From: SG8-39 sp041558415
GTDB taxonomy: Bacteria > Pseudomonadota > Gammaproteobacteria > Burkholderiales > SG8-39
Reading direction: 5' to 3'
NCBI GenBank assembly: GCA_041558415.1
Contig: JBFFEY010000004.1
Span: 1 to 64,000, forward strand
Length of the DNA stretch: 64,000 bases
Below the pieces are notes generated by a model that was given only the letters and a program-made list of their open reading frames with translations, was not told where the DNA came from and did not search any database. Of this stretch, positions 17,064 to 26,853 are shown piece by piece; position 1 is the first letter of the stretch; each line of letters starts with the position of its first letter. A program made the position numbers and the translations under genes.

Positions 17064-17978
17064 TCAGGCCAGCTGACGCACCATCGCGGTCACGCCGGCC
17101 GGCGCGGATTCGGGCCTTTCGAAGGAGACCACCTCCCAGGCCGCGGCGTCGGCTAGCAGGGTGCGCAGCAGCTGGTTGTTCAGACCATGCCCCGACTTGT
17201 GCGCGCTGAACGCGCCGAGCAGCGGCTTGCCCAGCAGGTAGAGATCGCCGATGGCGTCGAGCACTTTGTGCCGGATGAACTCGTCCGCAAAGCGCAGTCC
17301 GTCCGAGTTCAGAACCCGGTACTCGTCGAGCACGACCGCGTTGTCGAGCCCGCCGCCGAGGGCCAGCCCCGCCTCGCGCAAGGCTTCCACGTCCTGCATG
17401 AAGCCGAAGGTGCGCGCGCGCGCGATCTCCTTGAGGTACGAGGTTTGCGCGAAGTCGACGCTCACCGACTGCGCGCTGCGATCGATCACCGGGTGGTTGA
17501 AGACGATGGAAAAGGTCAGGCGCAGGCCTTCGTAGGGCTCGAGGCGCGCCCACTTGTCGCCATCGCGCACCTCCACCGGTCGCAGGACGCGCAGGAAGCG
17601 CTTAGGCTGCGCCTGCTCGAGGACGCCTGCCTGCTGGATGAGCAGCGCAAACGGCGCCGCGCTGCCGTCCATGATCGGCACCTCGGGCCCGTCGAGGTCG
17701 ACGTAGGCATTGTCGATGCCCAGTCCGGCGAGCGCCGACATCAGGTGCTCGACCGTGTGGATGCGCTGCCCGTCCTGCACCAGACAGGACGACAGGCGGG
17801 TGTCGCCGACCAGCTCCGCCCGCGCGGGAATGTCGCATGGCGCCGGACCGTCGATGCGGCGGAACACGATGCCGCTGTCGGCCTGCGCCGGCCGCAGCAC
17901 GAGCTGGATCTTCTTACCGGTATGCAGGCCTACGCCGGTGGCGCGGACCAAGGATTTCAGCGTGCGTTGGCGAAGCAT
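17064..17978 (-). CDS. lpxC: UDP-3-O-acyl-N-acetylglucosamine deacetylase
   Basis: LpxC is the zinc-dependent committed step of lipid A synthesis, so the organism makes lipopolysaccharide. The 304-residue enzyme starts MLRQRTLKSLVRATGVGLH. Zinc-ligand motifs are TVEHLMSALAGLGIDN and RHKVLDAIGDLYLLG, with GLDNAVVLDEYRVLN between. Length matches the family. It is the last large gene of the dcw region. It has its own probable promoter (TAGAAT at 18010-18005) and is separated from ftsZ by two strong hairpins. Confidence 0.97.
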   Translation of the reverse strand: MLRQRTLKSLVRATGVGLHTGKKIQLVLRPAQADSGIVFRRIDGPAPCDIPARAELVGDTRLSSCLVQDGQRIHTVEHLMSALAGLGIDNAYVDLDGPEVPIMDGSAAPFALLIQQAGVLEQAQPKRFLRVLRPVEVRDGDKWARLEPYEGLRLTFSIVFNHPVIDRSAQSVSVDFAQTSYLKEIARARTFGFMQDVEALREAGLALGGGLDNAVVLDEYRVLNSDGLRFADEFIRHKVLDAIGDLYLLGKPLLGAFSAHKSGHGLNNQLLRTLLADAAAWEVVSFERPESAPAGVTAMVRQLA

Positions 17979-18004
17979 CGTTGGTGCAGTGCAAAAGCGG
18001 TGCA

Positions 18005-18010
18005 ATTCTA
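18005..18010 (-). promoter_or_regulatory. -10 box upstream of lpxC
   Basis: TAGAAT (5 of 6) on the minus strand, 26 bases before the lpxC ATG. No good -35 is visible at 16-18 bases. The same TAGAAT box precedes three other transcription units here (41991, 50806, 59910). Confidence 0.4.
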
Positions 18011-18048
18011 ACAGGTTGCGAAAGCTTTCGGCCGCCGAATACGCCCTC

Positions 18049-18081
18049 CCGGGGCACCGGCAAGGAGGTTCGGTGCCCCGG
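18049..18081 (-). terminator. GC-rich hairpin downstream of ftsZ
   Basis: CCGGGGCACCG (18049-18059) and CGGTGCCCCGG (18071-18081) are perfect 11-bp complements around an 11-base loop, about 45 bases after the ftsZ stop. No U-tract follows on the minus strand, so it is either a Rho-assisted terminator or an mRNA 3'-end stabiliser for the ftsZ transcript. Confidence 0.5.
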
Positions 18082-18096
18082 GGTCCCGGGTTCGGC

Positions 18097-18128
18097 AGCC
18101 GGCCGCGCTGCGCGCGGGGCCGCCGGCT
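18097..18128 (-). repeat. second hairpin touching the ftsZ stop codon
   Basis: AGCCGGCCGCGC (18097-18108), loop TGC, then GCGCGG-GGCC-GCCGGCT up to 18128 form an imperfect long stem with one bulge. Its outer arm includes one base of the ftsZ stop codon. With the 18049-18081 stem it makes a tandem structured 3' end. Confidence 0.4.
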
Positions 18129-19285
18129 CAGTCGGCCTGCTTGCGCAAAAATGCCGGGATGTCGTACTTGTCAACGCCGCTTTGCTGCAGCGCCTCGACC
18201 GTGGCGCGGTTCTTGCGGAACACCGCCGGGGTGTCCGACATGGCGCCGTAGTCCGGCGACGGCTGCGCCGGCTGGTCGTCGGTGCCGGTCTTCTGCGACA
18301 CCACGAGCTGCGGCTTGGGCTGGCGCACCATGGCGCTCACGCCGAGCCCGGTGGCGACCACGGTCACGCGCAGCTCATCGCCCAGGTTGTCGTCGTAGAC
18401 CCCGCCGTAGATGATGGTGGCGTCCTCCGCCGCAAAGGCGCGGATGATGTTCATCACCTCCTTGGTCTCGCGCAGCTTCAGGCTCTGGCGCGACGCGGTG
18501 ATGTTGACCAGTACGCCGCGCGCCCCCGCGAGGTTGACGCCCTCGAGCAGCGGGCAGGCGATGGCCTGCTCGGCGGCAATGCGCGCGCGGTCGATGCCGG
18601 CGGCCTGCGCCGAACCCATCATCGCCATGCCCTGCTCCGACATCACGGTGCGCACGTCCTGGAAGTCGACATTGACCAGGCCGGGCAAGTTGATGATCTC
18701 GGCGATACCCGCAACGGCGCTGTTGAGCACGTTGTCCGCCGCGAGGAAGGCCTCTTCCTGCGTCACGTCGTCGCCCAGGACTTCCTCGAGCTTGTCGTTC
18801 AGGATCACGATCAGCGAATCGGTATGCGGCGAGAGCTCTTCGAGCCCCTGCTCGGCGATGCGCAGCCGTTTGGAACCCTCGAAGGCGAACGGCTTGGTCA
18901 CCACCGCCACGGTGAGAATGCCGAGCGAGCGAGCGATGTCGGCGATCACGGGCGCCGCACCCGTGCCGGTGCCGCCCCCCATGCCGGCGGTGATGAACAC
19001 CATGTGGGCGCCGGCGAGCGCCTCCTCGAGGCGCTCGCGCTCGGCGAGCGCCGCCGCGCGCGCCTCTTCCGGACGCGCGCCGGCGCCCAGTCCGGTCGTG
19101 CCCAGCTGGATCTGGTTGCGCGCGTTGTTGCGGCCGAGCACCTGCGCGTCGGTATTGACCGCGATGAACTCCACGCCTTCCACGCCGGTGACGATCATGT
19201 GGTTGATGGCGTTGCCGCCCGCGCCTCCGACACCGACGACCTTGATGATCGGCCCTGCCGATTGCGAATCGATGATTTCAAACAT
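18128..19285 (-). CDS. ftsZ: cell division GTPase FtsZ
   Basis: FtsZ polymerises into the division ring. The 385-residue protein starts MFEIIDSQSAGPIIKVVGVG after a strong ribosome site (AAGGAGGAAACCGC). It carries the tubulin signature GMGGGTGTGA (101-110), the T7 loop region LVNVDFQDVRTVMSEQG, a short variable linker, and the C-terminal FtsA/ZipA-binding peptide DIPAFLRKQAD. It is 129 bases from ftsA, a gap holding a large hairpin. Confidence 0.99.
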   Translation of the reverse strand: MFEIIDSQSAGPIIKVVGVGGAGGNAINHMIVTGVEGVEFIAVNTDAQVLGRNNARNQIQLGTTGLGAGARPEEARAAALAERERLEEALAGAHMVFITAGMGGGTGTGAAPVIADIARSLGILTVAVVTKPFAFEGSKRLRIAEQGLEELSPHTDSLIVILNDKLEEVLGDDVTQEEAFLAADNVLNSAVAGIAEIINLPGLVNVDFQDVRTVMSEQGMAMMGSAQAAGIDRARIAAEQAIACPLLEGVNLAGARGVLVNITASRQSLKLRETKEVMNIIRAFAAEDATIIYGGVYDDNLGDELRVTVVATGLGVSAMVRQPKPQLVVSQKTGTDDQPAQPSPDYGAMSDTPAVFRKNRATVEALQQSGVDKYDIPAFLRKQAD

Positions 19286-19340
19286 GCGGTTTCCTCCTTG
19301 CAAGGTAAGAACAACAATGTGCTGTCACAAGAACAACGCC

Positions 19341-19377
19341 GCGATGCATCCCAGCACTACGTGCTGCGATGCATCGC
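19341..19377. repeat. 37-bp near-perfect hairpin between ftsA and ftsZ
   Basis: GCGATGCATCCCAGCAC (19341-19357), loop TAC, then GTGCTGCGATGCATCGC (19361-19377). The 17-bp arms pair with one mismatch (C opposite C). No U-tract follows in the direction of transcription, so it is not a standard terminator. It may attenuate, process or stabilise the ftsA-ftsZ mRNA, or be a dispersed palindromic repeat. A 14-base piece recurs in the hairpin at 55986-56008. Confidence 0.75.
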
Positions 19378-19414
19378 CCTACTTTTCGAAAAACCTCCAT
19401 TTCGCGAATCGCCA

Positions 19415-20644
<1,230 letters not shown>

Positions 20645-20645
20645 C

Positions 20646-21392
20646 TCAGCTCTTCGCTCCCGGGTCCTCGTCCGGCGCGCGCTCGATGCCGGGCACGCGC
20701 AGCGCGAACCCGTTCGGGTAGCGCAGATCGACGTACGCGTGCTGCTGCTGAACCTTCGCCAGCGTCTGCGGGTAGGCGGCGGCGAAACGCGCGAGGCGCA
20801 GCTCTGCCGGCTGCTCGCCGACGTCGCGGCCCAACTCGATATGCAGACCGCTGTCGAGCGTGAGCCGCCAGGCGAAGCGCGGTGTCAGCTCCATCCGCTC
20901 CACCTTGAGGCCGAGGGGCGCGAGGATGTCGCCGAAGCGCAGGAAGCGCTGCGCGACCTCGGACGCGGTGCCCTCGGGACCGTCTAGGCGCGGCAGCCGC
21001 GCATTGCTGCGCGCCGCGAAGCGTTCGCCGAAGGTGTTGACGAGCGCATCCACGCCCCAGTGCGCCAGGGGCTCGTGCTCCTCGATCGTGACTTCGAGAC
21101 GGTCCGGCCACGCGCGCCGCACGCCGACGCCGCGCACCCAGGGCAGCGCCTCCAGCGCGGCGCGCACCTCGGCGAGGTCGACCGCGAAGAAATTGCCCCG
21201 CACACGACCCTGCGTCGCCCGCTCGACGTCGGCGCGCGCGGTATGCGCGAGCCGCCCCTTGACCGTGATCTCGTGCAGCGGAAAGAGCGGTGAGCGCAGC
21301 AGCCACTGCACACCGGCGAAGAACAGCGCGAGGAGCGCCGTTGCGGCAAGCAGGCCGGCGAGCACGTTCAGGCGGTGGGGGTTGTTCCACAT
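20646..21392 (-). CDS. ftsQ: cell division protein FtsQ
   Basis: FtsQ is a bitopic divisome scaffold that recruits FtsB and FtsL. The 248-residue protein has a short cytoplasmic tail and a membrane segment at about 9-31. A POTRA domain follows (FPLHEITVKGRLAHTARADV, ALEALPWVRGVGVRRAWPDR). The FtsQ beta domain includes LVNTFGERFAA and AYVDLRYPNGFALRVPG. Length is normal. It starts 6 bases after ddlB. Confidence 0.96.
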   Translation of the reverse strand: MWNNPHRLNVLAGLLAATALLALFFAGVQWLLRSPLFPLHEITVKGRLAHTARADVERATQGRVRGNFFAVDLAEVRAALEALPWVRGVGVRRAWPDRLEVTIEEHEPLAHWGVDALVNTFGERFAARSNARLPRLDGPEGTASEVAQRFLRFGDILAPLGLKVERMELTPRFAWRLTLDSGLHIELGRDVGEQPAELRLARFAAAYPQTLAKVQQQHAYVDLRYPNGFALRVPGIERAPDEDPGAKS

Positions 21393-21398
21393 GCGCGC

Positions 21399-22316
21399 TC
21401 AGCCCAGACGGGCCACCTCCAGGATCCGCAGGCAGAGGTCCGGGTAGGACAGGCCGACCGCACGCGCCGCCATCGGCACCAGCGAGTGATCGGTCATTCC
21501 CGGGGCGGTGTTCACTTCGAGCAGATACGGCGCGCCGGCGGCGTCGAGCATCAGGTCGACGCGGCCCCAGCCGCGGCAGCCCAGCGCGGCGAAGGCCTCG
21601 CGCGACAGCGCCTGCAGCTCGCGCTCGCGCGCCGGCGGCAGCCCGCAGGGCAGGATGTAGCGCGTGTCGTCCGCGACGTACTTCGCCTGGTAGTCATAGA
21701 AATCGCGCGGCGTCTCCAGCTTGATGATCGGCAGCGCGTCGTCGCCAAGAATGCCGACCGTGAGCTCGGCGCCCTCGACGAACTTCTCGGCCATCACCAC
21801 GGCGTCGTAGTTCACGGCGAGCGCGTAGGCCTCGTCCAGAGCGGCGGCCTCGCGCACCTTGCTCATGCCGAGCGACGAGCCTTCGCAGACGGGCTTCACC
21901 ATCAGCGGCAGGCCGAGGCGTGCGGCCACCGCCGACAGGTCCGCGTCCGCCGGGAGGATTTCGTAGGGCGGCGTCGGCAGGCCGCGCGCCTGCCAGAGAA
22001 GTTTGGACCGCAGCTTGTCCATCGCCAGCGCGGAGGCGAGCACGCCGCTGCCGGTGTACGGAATACCGATCCATTCGAGCGCCCCCTGCAGCGTGCCGTC
22101 TTCGCCAAAGCGGCCGTGCAGCGCGATGAACACGCGGTCGTAGCGCTCGTCGAGCAGCGCTTCGAGACCCCGCTCGGCAGGGTCGAAGGGGTGCGCGTCG
22201 ACGCCACGGCTGCGCAGCGCCGCCAGCACCATCGTGCCGCTCTTCAGCGAGACCTCGCGCTCGGCTGATTTGCCGCCGAGCAGCACACCCACCTTGCCGA
22301 AATCGGCCGGGCTCAC
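21399..22316 (-). CDS. ddlB: D-alanine--D-alanine ligase
   Basis: Ddl makes the D-Ala-D-Ala dipeptide for peptidoglycan. The 305-residue ATP-grasp enzyme starts at GTG (VSPADFGKVGVLLGGKSAERE), whose GTGA overlaps the murB stop by 4 bases. Motifs include ALHGRFGEDGTLQG, GIPYTGSGVLASALAMDK, PVCEGSSLGMSKV, GWGRVDLMLD and LLEVNTAPGMTDHSLVP. The upstream in-frame extension lies inside murB and was rejected. Confidence 0.97.
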   Translation of the reverse strand: MSPADFGKVGVLLGGKSAEREVSLKSGTMVLAALRSRGVDAHPFDPAERGLEALLDERYDRVFIALHGRFGEDGTLQGALEWIGIPYTGSGVLASALAMDKLRSKLLWQARGLPTPPYEILPADADLSAVAARLGLPLMVKPVCEGSSLGMSKVREAAALDEAYALAVNYDAVVMAEKFVEGAELTVGILGDDALPIIKLETPRDFYDYQAKYVADDTRYILPCGLPPARERELQALSREAFAALGCRGWGRVDLMLDAAGAPYLLEVNTAPGMTDHSLVPMAARAVGLSYPDLCLRILEVARLG

Positions 22317-23236
22317 GGCGCCTCCCCCACGATGCGCACCTCGGGAACGAGGTCGACGCCCTGGCGCTCGCGCACCGTGGCGCGCACCGTCTCGATCAGC
22401 CACTCGATGTCGCTCGCGCGCGCCGCACCTTTCGGATTGACGATGAAGTTGGCGTGCTTCTCGGAGACGCGCGCGCCACCGCGCGCCATCCCTTTCAGGC
22501 CGCAGTCCTCGATCAGGCGCGCGGCGTGGTCATTCGGGGGATTGCGGAACACGCTGCCCGCGTTCGGCAGGGCCAGCGGCTGCGCCGCCACCCGCTGTGC
22601 GAGCAGTTCCCTGATGCGCGCGCGCGACGCCGCGCCGTCGCCCGACGCCAGCCGGAACCAGGCCGCGGCAAACCACTCCGTCTCGCCCAGGCGGGTGCCG
22701 TCCTTCAGCGCGCAACGGCGGTAGCCGGTGGCGAACTCCGCAGCGTCGCGCCGGCGCTGCGCGCCCCGCCGGTCGATCGTCAGCACGCGCTCGACGATGT
22801 CCCAGGTTTCCGCCCCGTAGCAGCCGGCGTTCATCGCGAGGGCGCCGCCGACCGTGCCCGGCACGCCGGCGAGGAACTCCGCGCCCGCGAGGTCGTTGCG
22901 CGCAGCGAAGCGCGCCACCTTCGGGCTCGCGACGCCGGCCTCGGCGTACAGCAGGCCGTCGAGCCACTCCGGATGCCGGCCCGCCGCGTGCGTCAGCACC
23001 ACCGTGCCCGGGTAGCCACCGTCGCGCACGAGGAGATTCGAGCCGAGGCCGATGAACAGCAGCGGCTCGGCCGCCGGCAGCCGCGCCAGGAACGCCGACA
23101 GGTCGTCGAGGTCGGCGGGCCGGTACAAGCGCCGCGCGCGCCCGCCGGTGCGCCAGCTGAGGTAGCGCGCCAGCGGCTCGTCGCGCCTGAGTTCCCCGCG
23201 CAGCCCCTCGAGTCGCAGTTGGTCCGCCATGTTCAT
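22313..23236 (-). CDS. murB: UDP-N-acetylenolpyruvoylglucosamine reductase
   Basis: MurB is the FAD and NADPH enzyme that completes UDP-MurNAc. The 307-residue protein has FIGLGSNLLVRDGG for FAD binding, FLAGVPGTVGGALAMNAGCYG, the serine motif NAGSVFRNP, and the C-terminal glutamate region VPEVRIVGE. Size and motifs (YRRCALKDG, VSEKHANFIVN) resemble the shorter type II MurB rather than the 342-residue E. coli type I. Two ATGs are possible (23236 or 23230). murC ends 10 bases upstream. Confidence 0.96.
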   Translation of the reverse strand: MNMADQLRLEGLRGELRRDEPLARYLSWRTGGRARRLYRPADLDDLSAFLARLPAAEPLLFIGLGSNLLVRDGGYPGTVVLTHAAGRHPEWLDGLLYAEAGVASPKVARFAARNDLAGAEFLAGVPGTVGGALAMNAGCYGAETWDIVERVLTIDRRGAQRRRDAAEFATGYRRCALKDGTRLGETEWFAAAWFRLASGDGAASRARIRELLAQRVAAQPLALPNAGSVFRNPPNDHAARLIEDCGLKGMARGGARVSEKHANFIVNPKGAARASDIEWLIETVRATVRERQGVDLVPEVRIVGEAP

Positions 23237-23246
23237 TCGCCGCGCC

Positions 23247-24635
23247 TCAGGCCCCGCTCCCGCGCAGCTGCGCCGGCACGCTGCCGACCGAGCCCGCACC
23301 CATGGTGATGACGACGTCGCCGTCGCGCGCCACGCGCCGGATCGCGGCGGCGAGCGCGTCGACATGCTCGACGAACACCGGCTCGACACGGCCTGCGACG
23401 CGCACCGCGCGCGCCAGCGAACGGCCGTCGGCCGCGACGATCGGCGCCTCGCCGGCGGGATACACCTCGGCCAGCAGCAGCGCGTCGGCATTGGACAGCA
23501 CGCGCACGAAGTCCTCGAACAGGTCGCGCGTGCGCGTGAAGCGATGCGGCTGGAAGGCGAGCACCACGCGCCGGCCGGGAAAAGCACCGCGCGCCGCCTC
23601 GAGCGTCGCCGCCATCTCCGCCGGATGGTGACCGTAATCGTCAATCAGCGTGAAATGGCCGCCGTCCGGCAGCGCAATCTCGCCGTGACGCTGGAAGCGG
23701 CGGCTGACGCCGCTGAATTCGGCCAGCGCCTTGGCGATCGCGGCGTTCGGCACCGCCAGTTCGCTTGCCACCGCGACCGCGGCAAGCGCGTTCAGTACGT
23801 TGTGCCGCCCGGGCAGATTGAGCGTCACCTCGAGCGCGTCGCGCCCCTCGCGCACCACCGCGAAGCGCATCGTGCCGGCGGCGTGCGCCACGCGCTCGGC
23901 GCGCAGCATGGCGTCGGCGGCGAAGCCGTAGGTCAGCAGCGGCTTGGACACGAAAGGCAGGATTTCGCGCACGTTCGGGTCGTCGAGGCAAAGGATCGCG
24001 CTGCCGTAAAAGGGCAGGTTCTGCAGGAACTGCACGAAGGACTGCTTGAGACGCGTGAAATCGTGCGCGTAGGTATCCATGTGATCGGCATCGATGTTGG
24101 TCACCACCGCCACCACCGGCTGCAGGTGCAGGAAAGACGCGTCCGACTCGTCGGCCTCGGCGACGATGAACTCGCCGGTGCCGAGCCGCGCGCTCGAGCC
24201 GGCCGCCTCGAGCCGCCCGCCGATGACGAAGGTGGGATCGAGACCGCCCTCGGCCAGCACGCTCGCCACGAGGCTGGTGGTGGTCGTCTTGCCATGCGTG
24301 CCCGCGATCGCGATGCCCTGCTTCAGGCGCATCAGCTCGGCCAGCATCAGTGCGCGCGGGACCACCGGGATGCGCGCCGCGCGTGCCGCGGTGACTTCGG
24401 GATTGCTCGCGGCGACGGCGCTCGAAATGACGACCGCATCGGCGCCCGCCACGTGCTCGCGGGCGTGCGTTGGAAAGATCTTCGCGCCCAGCCCGGCGAG
24501 ACGGCGGGTCACGGCGCTCGTCGCGACGTCCGAGCCGCTCACCTCGTAGCCCAGGTTGAGCAGCACTTCGGCGATGCCACTCATGCCGGAGCCCCCGATG
24601 CCCACGAAATGAATATGGCGCACCTTGTGCTTCAT
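23247..24635 (-). CDS. murC: UDP-N-acetylmuramate--L-alanine ligase
   Basis: MurC adds L-alanine to UDP-MurNAc. The 462-residue protein has the nucleotide-sensing N-terminus HFVGIGGSGMSGIAEVL, ATP-binding GTHGKTTTT (112-120), AEADESDASFL, DADHMDTY and the C-terminal DDYGHHPAEM and FQPHRFTRT. The ATG overlaps the murG stop by 4 bases. Confidence 0.98.
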   Translation of the reverse strand: MKHKVRHIHFVGIGGSGMSGIAEVLLNLGYEVSGSDVATSAVTRRLAGLGAKIFPTHAREHVAGADAVVISSAVAASNPEVTAARAARIPVVPRALMLAELMRLKQGIAIAGTHGKTTTTSLVASVLAEGGLDPTFVIGGRLEAAGSSARLGTGEFIVAEADESDASFLHLQPVVAVVTNIDADHMDTYAHDFTRLKQSFVQFLQNLPFYGSAILCLDDPNVREILPFVSKPLLTYGFAADAMLRAERVAHAAGTMRFAVVREGRDALEVTLNLPGRHNVLNALAAVAVASELAVPNAAIAKALAEFSGVSRRFQRHGEIALPDGGHFTLIDDYGHHPAEMAATLEAARGAFPGRRVVLAFQPHRFTRTRDLFEDFVRVLSNADALLLAEVYPAGEAPIVAADGRSLARAVRVAGRVEPVFVEHVDALAAAIRRVARDGDVVITMGAGSVGSVPAQLRGSGA

Positions 24636-25693
24636 CGCGCCAGCGCCATGCAGCGTTCCGCCACCAACCGCGCTGCCTCGGGCTTGCCGAGCGCACGCGC
24701 CTTGCGTGCCATGTCGAGCAGCCGCACGCGGTCGAGCCCCGCGAGCAGATCCGCGAGACGCTGCGGCGTCAGCTCGCTCTGCGGCAGCAGCAGCGCGGCG
24801 CCGCGCTCCACCAGGAAGCGCGCGTTGGCGCTCTGGTGATCGTCCACCGCGTGCGGGAAGGGCACCAGAATTCCGGCTGCACCGGCCACTGCGAGCTCGG
24901 CAACCGTCATCGCGCCCGCGCGGCAGACGACGACGTCGGCCTGCGCATAACGCGCCGCCATGTCGTCGACGAAGGCGAGCACCTCGCCCGCCACGCCCTG
25001 CGCCGCGTAGCTGGCGCGCACCGCATCGAGATGCTGTGCGCCGGCCTGATGCACGACGCGCGGACGCGCGGCCTCCGGCAGCCGGGCGAGCGCGGCCGGC
25101 ACCGCGTCGTTCAGGGCCTTCGCGCCGAGGCTGCCACCGATCACCAGCAGCTTGAGCGGTCCGCTGCGCCCCGCGTAGCGCGCCTGCGGCTCGGCGAGCC
25201 GCGCGAATTCGGCACGCACCGGATTGCCGGTCCATTCCGCACCGCGCAGCGCATCGGGGAACGCCGCCATGACCTTGTCGGCGACCTGCGCCAGCACGCG
25301 GTTGGCGAGCCCGGCGATCGCGTTCTGCTCGTGCAGCGCGAGCGGGCGCGCGAACAGCGACGCCATCATGCCGCCCGGGAACGCGACGTAGCCGCCCATG
25401 CCGAGCACCACGTCGGGCCGCTCGCGAAACAGGGCGCGCGCGCTTTGCCAGAATGCGTACAGCAGATTGGCCGGCAGCAGCAACTGCGCGAGGAGCCCCT
25501 TGCCGCGCAGCGCCCGCGCACGGATCCAGGCGGTGCGGTACCCGCGCGGCGGCACCAGCCGCTCTTCCATGCCGCCCCTGGCGCCGAGCCAGACCACGTC
25601 CCAGCCGGCGGCGCGCATTTCCTCGGCAACCGCGAGCCCCGGCATGATGTGACCACCGGTACCGCCTGCCATGATGAGGATGGTGCGGCTCAT
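24632..25693 (-). CDS. murG: undecaprenyl-PP-MurNAc-pentapeptide GlcNAc transferase MurG
   Basis: MurG converts lipid I to lipid II at the inner face of the membrane. The 353-residue GT28 enzyme starts MSRTILIMAGGTGGHIMPGL. It has GMGGYVAFPGG, ALHEQNAIAGLANR, LLVIGGSLGAKALND and the donor site VVCRAGAMTVAELAVAGAAG with PFPHAVDDHQSANA. It overlaps both neighbours (ftsW and murC) by 4 bases. Confidence 0.98.
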   Translation of the reverse strand: MSRTILIMAGGTGGHIMPGLAVAEEMRAAGWDVVWLGARGGMEERLVPPRGYRTAWIRARALRGKGLLAQLLLPANLLYAFWQSARALFRERPDVVLGMGGYVAFPGGMMASLFARPLALHEQNAIAGLANRVLAQVADKVMAAFPDALRGAEWTGNPVRAEFARLAEPQARYAGRSGPLKLLVIGGSLGAKALNDAVPAALARLPEAARPRVVHQAGAQHLDAVRASYAAQGVAGEVLAFVDDMAARYAQADVVVCRAGAMTVAELAVAGAAGILVPFPHAVDDHQSANARFLVERGAALLLPQSELTPQRLADLLAGLDRVRLLDMARKARALGKPEAARLVAERCMALAR

Positions 25694-26853
25694 GCGATCT
25701 TGCCCCGCGCGAGCTGACGGCTCTCCCAGTCGATGCGCAGCAGAATCGCGAGCGCAGCGAAGTTCACCAGCAACCCCGAACCACCGAAACTCATCAGCGG
25801 CAGCGTCAGCCCCTTGGTCGGCAGCAGGCCCATGTTCACGCCCATGTTGATCAGCGCCTGGAAGCCGAGCCACACGCCGATGCCCTGTGCGGCGAGCGCG
25901 GAGAAGTGCCGCTCGCGCAGCGCTGCCTGTCGCCCGATCGCGAAGGCGCGCAACACCAGCCACAGAAACAGGCCGATCACCACGACGACGGCGACCAAAC
26001 CGAGCTCCTCGGCGATCACCGCGAGCAAGAAGTCGGTGTGTGCCTCGGGCAGATAGAACAGCTTCTCGACGCTCGCGCCCAAGCCCACGCCGAACCATTC
26101 GCCGCGGCCGAAGGCGATCAGGGCGTGCGAGAGCTGGTAGCCGCCGCCGTAGGGGTCGGACCAGGGATCCATGAAGCCGAAAATGCGCTGCATGCGGTAC
26201 GGCGAGGACAACACCAGGCCGGCGAAACCGACCGCGAGCATCAGCAGCAGCGCCGCGAAATGCAGCCCGTTCATGCCGCCGAGGAACAGAATGCCGAATG
26301 CGGTGACCGCGATCACCACGAACGCGCCGAAATCGGGCTCGCGCAGCAGCAGCCACGACACCAGCAGCATCACGGCGAGCATCGGCAGCAAGCCGTTCTT
26401 GAAATTCTTCAGCACGGCGTGCTTGCGCACCGTGTAGTCGGCGGCATACAGCACCACCGCCAGCTTCATCAGTTCGGAGGGCTGCAGCGAGCCAACGCGC
26501 AGGTCGAGCCAGCGGCGCGCGCCGTTGACCTCCCGGCCGAGTCCCGGGACGAGCACCAGCGCGAGCAGCACCAGCCCGCAGAGGAACAGCCAGGGCGCCG
26601 CTTTCTGCCAGCCGCGCGCCGGCACCAGAAACACCAGCGCGCCGCCGACCAGCGACACGGCGAGAAACAGCGCGTGACGCAGCAGGTAGTACGCCGAATT
26701 CTGGCCCGTGTAGCGGCTCGCCTCGGCGGTGGCGATCGACGCCGAGTACACCATGACCAGGCCGAGCGCCGCGAGCAGCAGCGCACCCCACAGCAGCGAG
26801 CGGTCGTACTCCGCCGCCGGCAGCTTGCTGGTCCTCGCTCGCAGCGCCGTCAC
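25690..26853 (-). CDS. ftsW: septal peptidoglycan glycosyltransferase FtsW (SEDS)
   Basis: FtsW polymerises lipid II at the septum together with FtsI. The 387-residue membrane protein begins at GTG (VTALRARTSKLPAAEYDRSL), whose GTGA overlaps the murD stop. About ten hydrophobic helices are visible. SEDS motifs include LGREVNGARRWLDL, SLQPSELMKLAVVLYAADY, AHTDFLLAVIAEELG and PLMSFGGSGLLVNF. The longer upstream reading lies in murD and was discarded. Confidence 0.97.
   Translation of the reverse strand: MTALRARTSKLPAAEYDRSLLWGALLLAALGLVMVYSASIATAEASRYTGQNSAYYLLRHALFLAVSLVGGALVFLVPARGWQKAAPWLFLCGLVLLALVLVPGLGREVNGARRWLDLRVGSLQPSELMKLAVVLYAADYTVRKHAVLKNFKNGLLPMLAVMLLVSWLLLREPDFGAFVVIAVTAFGILFLGGMNGLHFAALLLMLAVGFAGLVLSSPYRMQRIFGFMDPWSDPYGGGYQLSHALIAFGRGEWFGVGLGASVEKLFYLPEAHTDFLLAVIAEELGLVAVVVVIGLFLWLVLRAFAIGRQAALRERHFSALAAQGIGVWLGFQALINMGVNMGLLPTKGLTLPLMSFGGSGLLVNFAALAILLRIDWESRQLARGKIA

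Noticed and set aside
25694..26791. An upstream extension of the murG frame through ftsW
   Set aside because: MurG begins at MSRTILIMAGGTGGH; the extension is antisense-like in composition and lies inside ftsW.
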